DNA of 64,000 bases. It comes from Vicugna pacos. Taxonomy: Eukaryota; Chordata; Mammalia; Artiodactyla; Camelidae. Positions 54,828 to 64,000 of the stretch are shown piece by piece. The stretch lies in the NCBI RefSeq assembly GCF_048564905.1, contig NC_132998.1, forward strand, positions 12,367,984 through 12,431,983, in the 5' to 3' direction. The translations under genes and the position numbers were made by a program. Under the pieces are notes generated by a model. The model was not told the DNA's origin. It worked only from the letters and a program-made list of their open reading frames with translations, and made no database searches. Position 1 is the first letter of the stretch, and the number at the start of each line of letters is the position of its first letter.

Positions 54828-55569
54828 GTTTATTAAAAAATTTTAAAAATTAAATTAAAAGACTGAATAGGTTAAGAGTCAAGAATCTGAAAGAAGAAAA
54901 GCTCAAGATTAGCTGGGTTAGGGGGTCAGCAGCTGGGTGAGATATCTAAGTGCTTCTCAGACTGACTCCCACGGGCTGAACACTGCCTTTGAGCCAGTTC
55001 TTGAAGGTGGATCCCACGATGAGCTGACTCACAGCTTCCTTGAATTATAATTCCATGTGACTGTGGAAAGTGACATTAAATAATGTCAGAGGAAGAAAAT
55101 CAAATGGCACAGGTTCAAGAAGAGAAAGGGTTATATTCAGGTTATCTGAGGTTTGACAGAACCCCAAGCTGTGAGACAGTAAGAAAACAGAGAGCAGAAC
55201 ACTAAGGTAATAAACAAGCTCCCTGCAAAGAGACCTGCAGCCTTCATCCTCCCTCTCACTTATTCTTTCTCTTGGCTAAGAGAGTGACAGAAGAACTACT
55301 GACAGATGTAATTTTGGTGTCGAGAACCTCACTTCCTTCTCTTGTCTCATCCAACCTGAGATTTCTCCTATTTTCAAAGTAATGAAAACTCTTCACAGAC
55401 CCTGATCTAAGGCAGGGCAGTATAAAAGGAGAAGACAGATGCAGAAGTTATTCTGGAAATAGAACAAGGTTTATTAACTGAACGGGTTAGGGAAAAGCTG
55501 AAAATATCTCTAAGTTAACAAATTAGGAAACTTTATAGAGTGGGATACTGTTAATAGAAAAAGGAAAGA

Positions 55570-55780
55570 AGAAACAGGTGTGTGTCACCATGTGTGTATG
55601 GGGATGGTGGTGGCAGTGTCAGTCAAGATGATGAATAGAGTTTTGGACATGTTAAAGTTAAGATGCTCCATACAACATTCATGCGATGTATGTCAGGCAG
55701 ATGGATATGCAAATGTGGGCAGATTTGGGAAAAGAGGCCAGGCTACAGCCACAGATGGGACTAACAAGTGACATCAAAGC
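55570..55780 (-). repeat. L2 LINE fragment
   Basis: TAGAGTTTTGGACATGTTAAAG, TCAGGCAGATGGATATGCAA and GGGACTAACAAGTG fit antisense L2 reverse transcriptase. Confidence 0.5.
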
Positions 55781-57630
55781 AGAGGATAAAACCAAAGAGA
55801 GAGAAGCCAAGAGAACACCAGTTTGAAGGAAAACAATTAGGGAAAGAAAATTCCAGAAATACCTGGGAGGCTTTTTCATTTAACTACAATAGTGATTGAA
55901 AATCACTGCTGTATCAAGTCCCAGCCACTGACAAGAGATATGTTGTATCTTTCGGGTGTACTGGGCCAGAATGAAAGTTGGGAAACACTACTGCAAAGTT
56001 AAGTGCCATGAAGATTGGTCAGATGGGATCACTAGATGGGAATAGGTGACTAGGCTACAGATAAACCTAGGACAGAACTCAATTTAATGACTGAACTGGA
56101 ACAGGCATTAAGTGAAAAACACAGATTCTGAGCCAGGGCCCCAGCAAGCCCATGTATCTATTCATTTTCCTGGGACGGAGAGAAAAATGGATCATAACCC
56201 ACTCTCACTCCAAAGGTAAAAACTGATAGTCTTGTGATTTGCTGGTTAAAGAAATGGGAGTGATAGGGCAGCAACTTGAGAAGGGAACAAGAACAAGTAA
56301 ATTCTAGTTTTGTTTTGCTTATTGATAAGGAGATTTCACTATATTTTAGAGGGGAAGACCCTGATGGCTCAAGCGAGGGAAGAAGTGAGGTGGGTAGGAT
56401 GGAACAAGAAGATCCAGGATGGCCCAGGAAAAGATGAAATTAGAAGTCCAGGTAGCCCCTATCCATTAAATCACTGATGTCTCAAAAACAAACCAAAAGG
56501 AAGTCCAGGTGGAAGGATTAAACTTGGAAATTTAGAAAACTTTCGAGGTTAGCAGGAAAACATTCTCACCTGAGGGACATCCATTTTCTCAACAAAGCTC
56601 AATGCTGGGTCTGTTACCGGGTTAGACCAAAGCTTTCAAAAAAACGGGGGTAGGAGCAAGAACCATTACGGGAAATGCCATAGGGGTGCAATCTGCAAAA
56701 GTTATGTGGCTCTCCTCTTTTTCTGCTCCCTAAACATGAGAGGACCTCAAGACTCAGGTTTCTCCTCCGGAAAACTCATTTCCTCAAATGGGCCCATCCA
56801 CTTCCGCTTAGATATTACTCATATTATTGATTCATCTATTTACTCGCGCTATGAAGGCCGCAAAGAGCATGGCTTCTATCTCAAAGGACCTTATGGTCTG
56901 CTAGGGATAAGCTTTGCATCCCAAATTCTGTTAGATGAAGTGGAAGACGGCGTGACCAGAAGAGAAGAGGCACTATGAGAGTTCAGAGACAAGGTGGGGG
57001 CTCAAGAAGTGTCAGCAGAAAAGCAGGAGGGTCGAGGTACAGCTGTCGTTTTAGAAGGGTGGACAGGATTTACACCAGCAGAGAAGAGGTAGGGGAGAGC
57101 ATTCCAGGAATTGAAAGCAGCAAAGGAATGGAGCTAGATAATCGATAACCACGAAGAGTGCCCGGAAAGCCGGGGCGCAGCAGACTGCAAAGCGAGGACG
57201 GGTCAGAGCGTGGAGGGCCAAGACGCGCGGGTGGAATCAAGGTCTGACCGGAGGCCACGGCCGCAAGGAGCTTGTTGGGTCGGAAGCAGCGTAGACCGCT
57301 ACTTGCGGTCCGCTGCGCAGAGTACACGGGGAACTCAAGGGCGCCGAAGTCCGAATACTAGGCATGAAAGGTTGCGATAAACAAAGGCCGGCCCGAGCCG
57401 GCGCGCCTCAGCCGACAGGCGGCCCCGGTTCGGGCCTGGCGGACGGCGTACCTGGATGCTGCCGCTCCCTTCCGTCCAGCCGAGGCCTCCAGTCAACACG
57501 ACCTATTGGCGCAGGCGGAAGCAGTACCCAAGACCAGACAAGCGAGGGTAACGGCCCAGGAACAACCGTGAATGCGGAGGCGCTATTGGTGCGGAAAGTC
57601 TTCCTTTCTCCCTCCACCCTCCCCACTTAC

Positions 57631-57765
57631 CCTCTAGGATTCGGCTCCCGAAGCGAGCAAAGTCCCAGCGCGTCAGACGCAGCGCAACCCAGCCCACTGA
57701 GGCGGGAGCCCGTGAGGGCCGCAGCTTCTGTTGGTTGCAGCCTTTGAACTTCCGGCTTCCGGGTC
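57631..57765 (-). other. COX14: COX14 noncoding exon 1
   Basis: On the - strand a good donor GAATCCTAGAGG|GTAAGT ends the exon at 57631. The transcription start is inferred to be near the ETS pair at 57749-57762. Conservation with human exon 1 is not verifiable here. Confidence 0.55.
57749..57762 (-). promoter_or_regulatory. COX14: tandem ETS (NRF-2/GABP) sites
   Basis: CTTCCGGCTTCCGG, i.e. two adjoining CCGGAAG sites on the - strand. Paired GABP sites are typical of nuclear genes for respiratory-chain proteins. Confidence 0.7.
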
Positions 57766-57818
57766 AGTCACCCCTATTACGCATCCTCAGATGAGCCTTC
57801 CTCTCAGAGAGGCCCGTT

Positions 57819-57837
57819 GAATTCTGGGGGTTGTAGT
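57819..57837 (-). promoter_or_regulatory. COX14: ZNF143/THAP11 (SBS2-type) motif
   Basis: On the - strand ACTACAACCCCCAGAATTC, close to the ACTACANNTCCCAGNATGC consensus, about 60 bases upstream of the ETS pair. Confidence 0.7.
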
Positions 57838-58463
57838 CATTCGTCATTGAGAAACGCTCTTTGGCTACCCAAGCTTTGGAAGCGGAAATTATAGGATACT
57901 CAGTCAAGACAGAAAAGACAGTCTTTCTTTCCAACCAGAGCCAACCAATCCCCAGCCTATGACACGGTGACGTCCCCGGTAGCTAGGTAAGTTCTCTCGG
58001 GAGTCAGGCCTCTGGAGGGGGCTGCGCGCCTCCTAGAGCTTAGAGCTGCCCTCTTCCCTGCGGTCCGGCTTCAGCCGAGCTCAGGTAGGAACCCGACCAG
58101 CACCGCAAAGGCCTGGACCGCAGAGGATGCGGCAGGTTTGGCCATTGTCACGGAGTGGGCACAAGGGTCGAATCTCCATAACGATTCTGTCCCGTATATG
58201 ACCTCCACGCTTGGAGGCGGCGTGATAAAGCCCCAAAAAGCGCCAGGAAGGGGTTGGAGCGGATTGGGGGGGGGAGGGGTTGCCATTGGGGGTGGGAAAC
58301 TGCGTGGGCACCCTAGCTAGGGGCCAAGAGTAGCTGGGATGATTAAGGAAGTACTTTTTTGCCCCCATTTTTCCTACAGTATAAGTGAAAACAATATACA
58401 TCCCACGACACAGCACAGCTTACGCATTGCCACAGGCACTCAGCTCCCTTCCCCAACCTGTTT
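57838..58463. other. GPD1-COX14 spacer
   Basis: About 0.6-0.7 kb between the GPD1 poly(A) signal and the COX14 promoter, both genes on the - strand. G-rich stretch GGATTGGGGGGGGGAGGGG at about 58260. No gene seen. Confidence 0.7.
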
Positions 58464-60245
58464 CTGGAGAAACCACGCTTTATTGGGTATACAAGTAGGC
58501 CTGTTAGAAGGCCTCCCATTCAGTTAGCTGTGGGGTAAACAAACGTAGGCAAAGATTTTTAACTATCTAAGAGGGTCGCAGCTGCAGCCTTGGGAAAGGA
58601 GCTGTCTTTCTGCCCCAAATTTGACCTCCTGGGGAGGCAGCTCAAGATCCAGTCAGTGTCAGAACCTGGGCCCAGCTAGATCTGGGGTGACTGTGCCCCT
58701 CACTCCCGCTGCCTGATCTAGACAGCTCTGGCCTTCACTGGTAAGACTTTTCAAGAGCTAGTGGCAGAGAGGAGCCTACCTCCCTGGTTTGTTGGGGAGT
58801 AAGGGAGGGTTAACGTAATGCCAGCCAGAGCCACAGTGTGCCAGGTGCTGCCACACAGGAAGCTGAGACCCTCTGTTGGACGTGACAGGAGCCCTCGGGC
58901 ACTATTTATAGCCAGGGGCCCAAGCTGCTGACCTGTGACATTCCCCTGCTGCCATTCCATCCTGCAGCAAGGCCAGTGCAAAGGACACTCCTCTCCCTCC
59001 TCCCCTTCCTGTTCTACCCTCACCCCAGGAGTAGGGAGGTTTGAATTTTTTATCTCCTCCATGAGTTTCCCAGTTTCTGAGGTGCTGAAGCGTCAATGCC
59101 TCATGAGAAGGCCTTCAGGTGACAAAGGAGAGCTGGCCTTGGAATGTCAGGACCACCAACATGGGGACCTGCTCACCCTCCCTTACCCAGTCTCTGGCCC
59201 CCGGGCCTCCAGATACTGGAGCTGGTTAGCTGGGGGTAGCTGAGAACTAGGTACAGGGTTTGGGAGGAGGTAAAGGGTGGATCCAAGATGTCCTGGGGAG
59301 ACAGCAGCAGGAGGGACCCAGCTAACACCTCCCCCACATTGGACCTGTGAACAGAGGCAGAGCAAATACGAAGGTCACAGGGAGCAGTGATCTGAGCCTG
59401 CTATGAAAAGGTGTAGCTCTGTCAGCAGATTAAGTTCCTGCTCCCCAAAGAGGGTGCTGGCGGGGAGGGTGAGAAAGGCTTGGAAAGGTCACACATGGTA
59501 GGGAGGAGCTGGCAAAGAACTAGGTACCAGGAAGTTCCAGGGGAGAAGGACAAGCCCCAAGGCTGAGATGCCAGCGTGGCAGCAACTCTGGTGCCAGGGC
59601 AGCCCAAGGGAGGGGGAAAGGGGATGACCAGAGGTTTCTGGGGACACAGATGTTGCTAGGAGAAACTAGAAGGGTTTTTTTTTTGAAATCTTTGTATTTT
59701 GTTAACAAACACTGAGATCCATTGATGCTGTGTGGGGCCTGGCAGAGGTCAGAGCAAAGGGGTCCCTGGGCCTATGTCGCTCAAAATCCAGACCCCTACC
59801 TAACAACCCCTTAGCACATCCTTCTTGCAGCTGAGATACTTCTTTAGCCACTTAACTGGGCTTGGGGACAGGATTCCTGGTCTATGTGAGGCAGCAGTGG
59901 GCAGCCCTTGCCATGCCTCCCTCTCCCTCCCCACTCTCCCTACACACCCAAAGCAGGCAGCACAGGGGCTTGATCCCTTCCAGGGGACAGGGAGAATGCC
60001 CCACATCTGGAGAGGGACTAGGCAGCTCCATTTCTGGTGAGATGTGTTGGCAAGAGGCTGCAGGCTGATTGGTGCTTCAGGATCTCCAGGCAGGTAGTTG
60101 GGCCCAGAGCGTCCTGTCCTCCAGTGAAAAGCTGAGAAGAGGGTGCATCGTGGGGAGTCTCAGAGATCCTGGTGACCAGGCACCCCAAGCTTCTCCCTGT
60201 CTCCACTGGGGTAAAGAAGCTGCCTGGCCTGGGCCCCGGCCCCGC
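58464..60245 (-). other. GPD1: GPD1 3' untranslated region
   Basis: A 1.8-kb stretch from the GPD1 stop to the first good poly(A) signal (58479-58484). The length agrees with a human GPD1 mRNA of about 3 kb. Open frames inside it are not recognisable proteins. Confidence 0.7.
58479..58484 (-). terminator. GPD1: GPD1 poly(A) signal AATAAA
   Basis: CCAATAAAGCG on the - strand, about 1.76 kb after the stop; no other canonical hexamer was seen nearer. Confidence 0.65.
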
Positions 60246-60342
60246 TCACAGATGTTCTGGATGATTCTGCAGGTAGCGGATGAATTCACCCACTGGCTGA
60301 TTCTCATAGCATGTCTTGTACACAGCCGTGAACAGAGGGAAC
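60246..60342 (-). CDS. GPD1: GPD1 exon 8 (stop codon)
   Basis: 97 nt with TGA at 60246-60248. [20 protein letters not shown] and [11 protein letters not shown]; human ends PEHM. Confidence 0.95.
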
Positions 60343-63300
60343 CTAGAACGGGGAAGGACAGACCCAGCTTGACCTCCAGGTACACCCCCAACCCCTTCCA
60401 CTCCCCATCCACCCCTAACCCTCCACTTCCTACTCTCCCACCTTTGAGATCAGGCAGACTCTGGCTCCCAGTTTCCAACTGCTGAGAATTTGAACTTCCT
60501 ATCCCTAGGTTTTAGGGTCAGGTTTTTAATTGCCCTGCTCTCTATCATATTGAACTTGCGTGCATGATTCACTGGCATGAATTTCTTGTTCCAGCTGAGC
60601 AAGCCACTTAACCTCTCTGAGCCTCAGTATCATCAACTTTAAAAGGAGCCAATAAAACAAAGCAGTGAAGAAGTGATTATTATGTGAAGGTGCTCAATAA
60701 ATGCCGGTTTCCTTCTTTCCATCTTCTTGTCTGGGCTGCTCCCTTCACTAGGAGGGTTTACCCTGGTCAGCCGTGAGTTGATCTTCTGAACCTGTTTCAT
60801 ACTCTTATTCTACGATTCTTTCTCAGACTAACAGAGCTCTGCTCTGATCAGCCCGTCACCCCCACTGTCTTTGTGCTCTGAAAAGGAGCACCTTGAAGCA
60901 GAGACTGTCCCCACACCTCAGCACCCAGGACAGGATTCAGGGGACAGAAGGGTTGGCCTTGGAGAAGGGGCTTAGGCTGGGGGTGATGGACAGAGAAGCA
61001 GAACAGTCAGAAGAGCTTATTTCTGCTGCCCCAGAGCTCCAACCCCCAGAGCAGAGGACAAGGAGGAGATGACAGAAGGGAGGCCTTGCAGAGGGGTCCA
61101 AACAATGTGGTATAAAGAGCACTAGACTGGAAAGAGTTCAAAGACAATGAACTAGCTGAGGGACAGTGGGCATACCAGGCTCCCTCCAAGCTTTCGGCTC
61201 TGTCTGTAAACCTAAGGTAACATTTCCCTCTCTGCCCACTTCACAGATTGAGGAGGGTTCAGAAAGATGATGACCAGGGACAGCACTTCTGGCCATAGTT
61301 CCATCAGTGGGGCTGGGGCAGACACTTACTTGTCCACCAGGCCCTTTTGCTGGAGGATGCTGTGTAGCTCCCGGGCTGTCTGGGGCCCCTGCAGCTTCTG
61401 CCCATTCAGCATCTCTTTCTCTAGCTGCTCAATGGGCTGTGAAGAAAACAGGACGGGCAGATGGAAATGGGAGATGAGGGCTGTCAGTGTGGGTTGGAGA
61501 GTCTGGAGCTTGGGTAGGAGGTGGGGTCTTAAGAGGAAAGAAAGGCTAGAAATGTTCACAACAATCTTAATGTTTGTGCTCAAGAGACACCTCAAGCCAA
61601 GCTCCTCTGCCTTGACACTTACAGGGCCCACCCTCTGTTCTCCGTTTCCCCAGGGCCCACCTTTCCTGTTCGGGCGAAGGCCTCAGCCACCTTGCGGTTC
61701 CGCCCTCCGTAGCAGGTAGTGATGAGGTCAGCAACACCACAGCTCTCCAAGAAGGTGGCAGAGGACACAGGGCCGCTGCAGAAGAGCTTGGCGAAGGCGA
61801 TCATCTCCATGAGCCCCAGTCGGATCACTGCTGCCTTGGTGTTGTCACCGAAGCCCAGCCCATCACAGAAGCCAGCCCCCACGGCCACTATGTTCTTTGG
61901 GGAGTGGAGTCACAGGTGAGAAAGGATCCCCTCCCAGAGGCCCCACTTGGAGCTCTCAGCACCTGCTTCATGCTCCATCCATCAGCCATGATATATGCAC
62001 TGAATAAATGAAGCAAGCCGGAGGTGGCGCTCCTCAGCTGTATCCACCTCTTGGCTTTCCCGCTTGCTGTGCTCCCTTCCTTTACCCTGGGCTTGTGCTT
62101 CTTAGTTCCCCAACCCTGCCATGTACTCTGTCCTTGAATAAACCAATCTTCTGTTTAGCTGACCCTTACATCCATGACTATTCTGTTTTGCGTCTCTGAT
62201 ATCCATCCATAGCTCTGTCCAGGATCCAGCGTTCTGACCATCAGTCTAACCTGGTGTCCTGGACATCCTGTCTCCAATTAGCCTGGGTGCTCCCCCGAGG
62301 CATCTTCTCTTCCCCCTGGACCACCCCTTGGTGCCAGGGATTGGGATGTCCTACAAGGGGCTATAGGGGAAAGGAAGAAGGGGGCCCAATGTCTGGTGAT
62401 AAGTAATCAGCAGGCCCGAGTGATCCTGGCCTTGCTTCTGCAGTTCTTCCCACTTGTATGGGACTTGGTGGGGAAGGGGAGCAACTGCCCAAGTGAAAGC
62501 GTGGTGTACCTTGTATAGCTAAGCCAGGCCTTCTTTCAGGACCTTCTCCCCACCCCATAACGGCCTCTGTACCCCTCTCACCTTTAAGGCTCCACAGATC
62601 TCTACTGTATCCACCTCTTGCACCACCGTGATGCGGAAGTTGAGTGTCTGCATCAGTTCTTTCAGAAGCTGTCCCTGGGCCAGGTCCTTGCACCCTGAAG
62701 TGGGGAGGGGGTAAAGCTTTAAGCAGGGGTGGGGTGATCTTGACTCTTAATCCCACACCTGCCCTAAGCAGGGCCTGCAGCTGTTTCCCTAGGGGTGCCC
62801 CAGCCCTCCCTCACCTCTGACGCTTGGGTCTCCTTCCTTTGCTTGCCTTGAGAACATAGCTAAGTGGGTGGGGACTAGAGCATGGTGAGGGAATGTAACT
62901 GAAGTTGCATTATGTATGTGGGTGCGGGGTGGGGTGTCTCACCAATGGTTGTCTCACAGAACTTGTCATCAGCCACCTCGCTGGCAATGTTGGCCCCCAT
63001 CAGCACGCTCATGGGGATGCCAAGGCGCTCCCCAATCACTTCAGAGATGAGCTTCAGCCCGCGGGGGCCCTCGTCTACCCCCTGGGCACAGGATGGAACT
63101 TAGGCCAGGTGCCCTTTATCCCCAACTGACAGCTTCCCATCCAGAAATCCTGCCCCTTCCAAATCCACTGTTCATCAGTGTCCCCCAAAGGTCCTCCCCA
63201 ATTCCAGCCTAGCCAAAGCTTGCTGTGAGGAAGGTAGGCAGCATGTGAAAACGAATCCATCTGAACACTCCTTCCACAACCTATTTCTCCAAGGCATCCC

Positions 63301-63805
63301 CCCTACATCCCTAAACAGCCCACTCCTGAATATCCCAAACCAACTCCCATCCCAGCCACTGCTCCAAACCAAATTCCCTTAACTCCTCAAACCAGTACGC
63401 TTCTCATATCCCTCAGGCACCCCTTTTACACCTTGTAAACTCCCCAAGATATCTGCTTCTAAACCGATCTCTTATCTACCCCAACGAACCTCCCCTTCCC
63501 GATGGCCCCCAGCGTGTTTCTGAAGCCTTCCCAAAGCCAACTCCTCCCTTCACTCCAGAAAACTCCTGCCCTACTTCTGCTGTTTCCTGTTTGTCTCACT
63601 TCAGCCACCTTGAGCCCCATAACAATTAGCTGCACCCCCATCCACACGATGGTGTCCCTGGCACCTTAATAAGGGATATGCCAATGGCATCTGCCTTCAG
63701 GTGGCCCTTGAGTTGATCACAGATCTTGCCAATGAATTGATGGGGCACTACGAAGATCAGGATGTCAGCATCTGCTGCAGCCTGGACCACATCTGGGACA
63801 GCCAC
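60246..63805 (-). CDS. GPD1: glycerol-3-phosphate dehydrogenase [NAD+], cytoplasmic, residues 74-349 (partial)
   Basis: Exons (in - order): 63665-63805, 62943-63081, 62582-62694, 61661-61894, 61330-61436, 60246-60342. They join in frame to 276 codons plus TGA; family length 349, so the first 73 residues, including the NAD-binding GxGxxG, lie beyond the right edge. The enzyme reduces dihydroxyacetone phosphate with NADH to glycerol 3-phosphate in the cytosol, linking glycolysis to lipid synthesis and feeding the glycerol-phosphate shuttle. With 349-aa numbering the active-site residues fall exactly in place: Lys120 ends the first exon seen, Lys204 (CGALK) ends the third, Asn205 starts the next, and Asp260, Thr264, Arg269 and Asn270 lie in [11 protein letters not shown]. 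All introns are GT-AG and no break is seen. GPD1L is excluded by the close match to human GPD1 and the COX14 neighbour. Confidence 0.97.
60530..60715 (+). repeat. MIR SINE in GPD1 intron 7
   Basis: GCTGAGCAAGCCACTTAACC, TCTCTGAGCCTCAGTATCAT and GGTGCTCAATAAATGCCGG are sense MIR. Confidence 0.75.
61105..61255 (+). repeat. MIR SINE in GPD1 intron 7, second copy
   Basis: ATGTGGTATAAAGAGCACTA, GACTGGAAAGAGTTCAAAGA resemble the MIR 5' end; the later part is diverged. Confidence 0.5.
61330..61436 (-). CDS. GPD1: GPD1 exon 7
   Basis: 107 nt. [35 protein letters not shown]; the Lys codon is split with exon 8. Confidence 0.95.
61661..61894 (-). CDS. GPD1: GPD1 exon 6 (substrate-binding domain)
   Basis: 234 nt, phase 0. 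[36 protein letters not shown], and [18 protein letters not shown]. It holds Asn205, Asp260, Thr264, Arg269 and Asn270. Confidence 0.96.
61895..62581 (-). other. GPD1: GPD1 intron 5
   Basis: 687 bp, C/T-rich. No repeat or gene recognised. Confidence 0.75.
62582..62694 (-). CDS. GPD1: GPD1 exon 5
   Basis: 113 nt. [20 protein letters not shown] and [17 protein letters not shown], ending at catalytic Lys204. Confidence 0.95.
62943..63081 (-). CDS. GPD1: GPD1 exon 4
   Basis: 139 nt. [40 protein letters not shown], then FCETTIG with the Gly codon split. Confidence 0.95.
63082..63664 (-). other. GPD1: GPD1 intron 3
   Basis: 583 bp, pyrimidine-rich on the + strand (CCTCAAACC, CCCTTCCC runs). No repeat or gene recognised. 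The remaining sequence after 63805 is intron 2, also empty. Confidence 0.75.
63665..63805 (-). CDS. GPD1: GPD1 exon 3
   Basis: 141 nt, phase 0. [37 protein letters not shown] and GISLIK; the final Lys corresponds to catalytic Lys120. Confidence 0.95.
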
Positions 63806-64000
63806 CTGTGGGGATGACCAGTGCTCAAGGGCTTGACATACTTCATCTAGCCCCTGTGGAAGCCCATTCAGGAGATCTAGGAGCCAAAGAGTGAGGCTAC
63901 TGGGGGAGAAGGAAGGGCAGTTTGGGGGCTGAATCTGGAAGGGCTGAACTTGGAGGAATAAGACACTCTATTCCCTCCCCCTAGCCATCCTTCCCTCTAA

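Larger units (their letters stand above)
53835..57630 (-). other. COX14: COX14 5'UTR intron (3.8 kb)
   Basis: It lies between the noncoding first exon and the coding exon. It contains the SINE at 54684-54827 and an antisense L2 piece (about 55570-55780: GAGTTTTGGACATGTTAAAG). The 90-codon open frame at 56706-56978 matches nothing I know. Confidence 0.75.
57150..57780 (-). promoter_or_regulatory. COX14: CpG island at the COX14 promoter
   Basis: About 0.6 kb rich in CpG with GCGCG and CCGG runs, overlapping the noncoding first exon. Two ATTGG (inverted CCAAT) boxes lie near 57503 and 57583. Confidence 0.75.

Noticed and set aside
56706-56978. 90-codon open frame in the COX14 5' intron (+ strand)
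   Set aside because: No resemblance to a known protein and no promoter or splice context on the + strand. It is likely a chance frame next to a GC-rich region.
58751-60485. Open frames of 100-138 codons downstream of GPD1
   Set aside because: They lie in the GPD1 3'UTR or overlap its last exon in other frames; no known protein is recognised.

Overview
This is nuclear DNA of a mammal, and almost certainly of a camelid. All four genes are vertebrate genes with GT-AG introns. The window also carries repeated copies of a short SINE derived from tRNA-Ala (A box, AGC anticodon region, B box, then a CCTAATTACCTCCCCC-type 3' part), which I recognise as the camelid-restricted vic-1 type. L1 3' ends of the cetartiodactyl type and old mammalian repeats (MIR, L2, MER5/MER20/hAT, MaLR) fill the rest. 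The species (camel, llama or alpaca) cannot be told from the sequence alone.

Layout. (1) 1-12,090: the last three coding exons of LIMA1 (EPLIN, actin-binding LIM protein), + strand, with the LIM domain and a complete 3'UTR. (2) 12,090-15,150: spacer holding MER20, MIR and an L1 insertion that seems to have carried foreign 3' flank. (3) 15,150-41,240: CERS5 (ceramide synthase 5), + strand, complete: CpG-island promoter, ten coding exons, 392 codons, a 15-kb first intron and a 3'UTR. (4) 41,240-53,425: about 12 kb without genes, a stack of nested L1, SINE, LTR, L2 and MER5 remnants. (5) 53,425-57,770: COX14 (57-residue mitochondrial complex IV assembly factor), - strand, with its coding exon, a 3.8-kb 5'UTR intron and a promoter with ETS and ZNF143/THAP11-type sites. 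(6) 58,465-64,000: GPD1 (cytosolic glycerol-3-phosphate dehydrogenase), - strand, exons 3-8 and 3'UTR; the first two exons lie beyond the right edge.

The order LIMA1-CERS5-COX14-GPD1, with the last two in tandem and opposed to the first two, is what I know of human 12q13.12. All open frames are intact. Exon phases add up to the family lengths: CERS5 392 aa, COX14 57 aa, and GPD1 residues 74-349 with all known active-site residues in register. The genes are neighbours, not an operon. Their roles are actin bundling and sterol uptake (LIMA1), C16-ceramide synthesis in the ER (CERS5), COX1 biogenesis (COX14) and the glycerol-phosphate shuttle (GPD1).

I found no unknown gene system. The most interesting structures are in the repeats: (a) a 5'-inverted L1 with apparent 3' transduction, bounded by an 18-20 bp target duplication, directly upstream of the CERS5 CpG island; (b) a pair of inverted hAT-derived arms about 3.3 kb apart in CERS5 intron 1, far more alike than two old transposon copies should be; (c) two SINE insertions whose target duplications enclose extra 3' sequence. 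Statements about identity are by eye.
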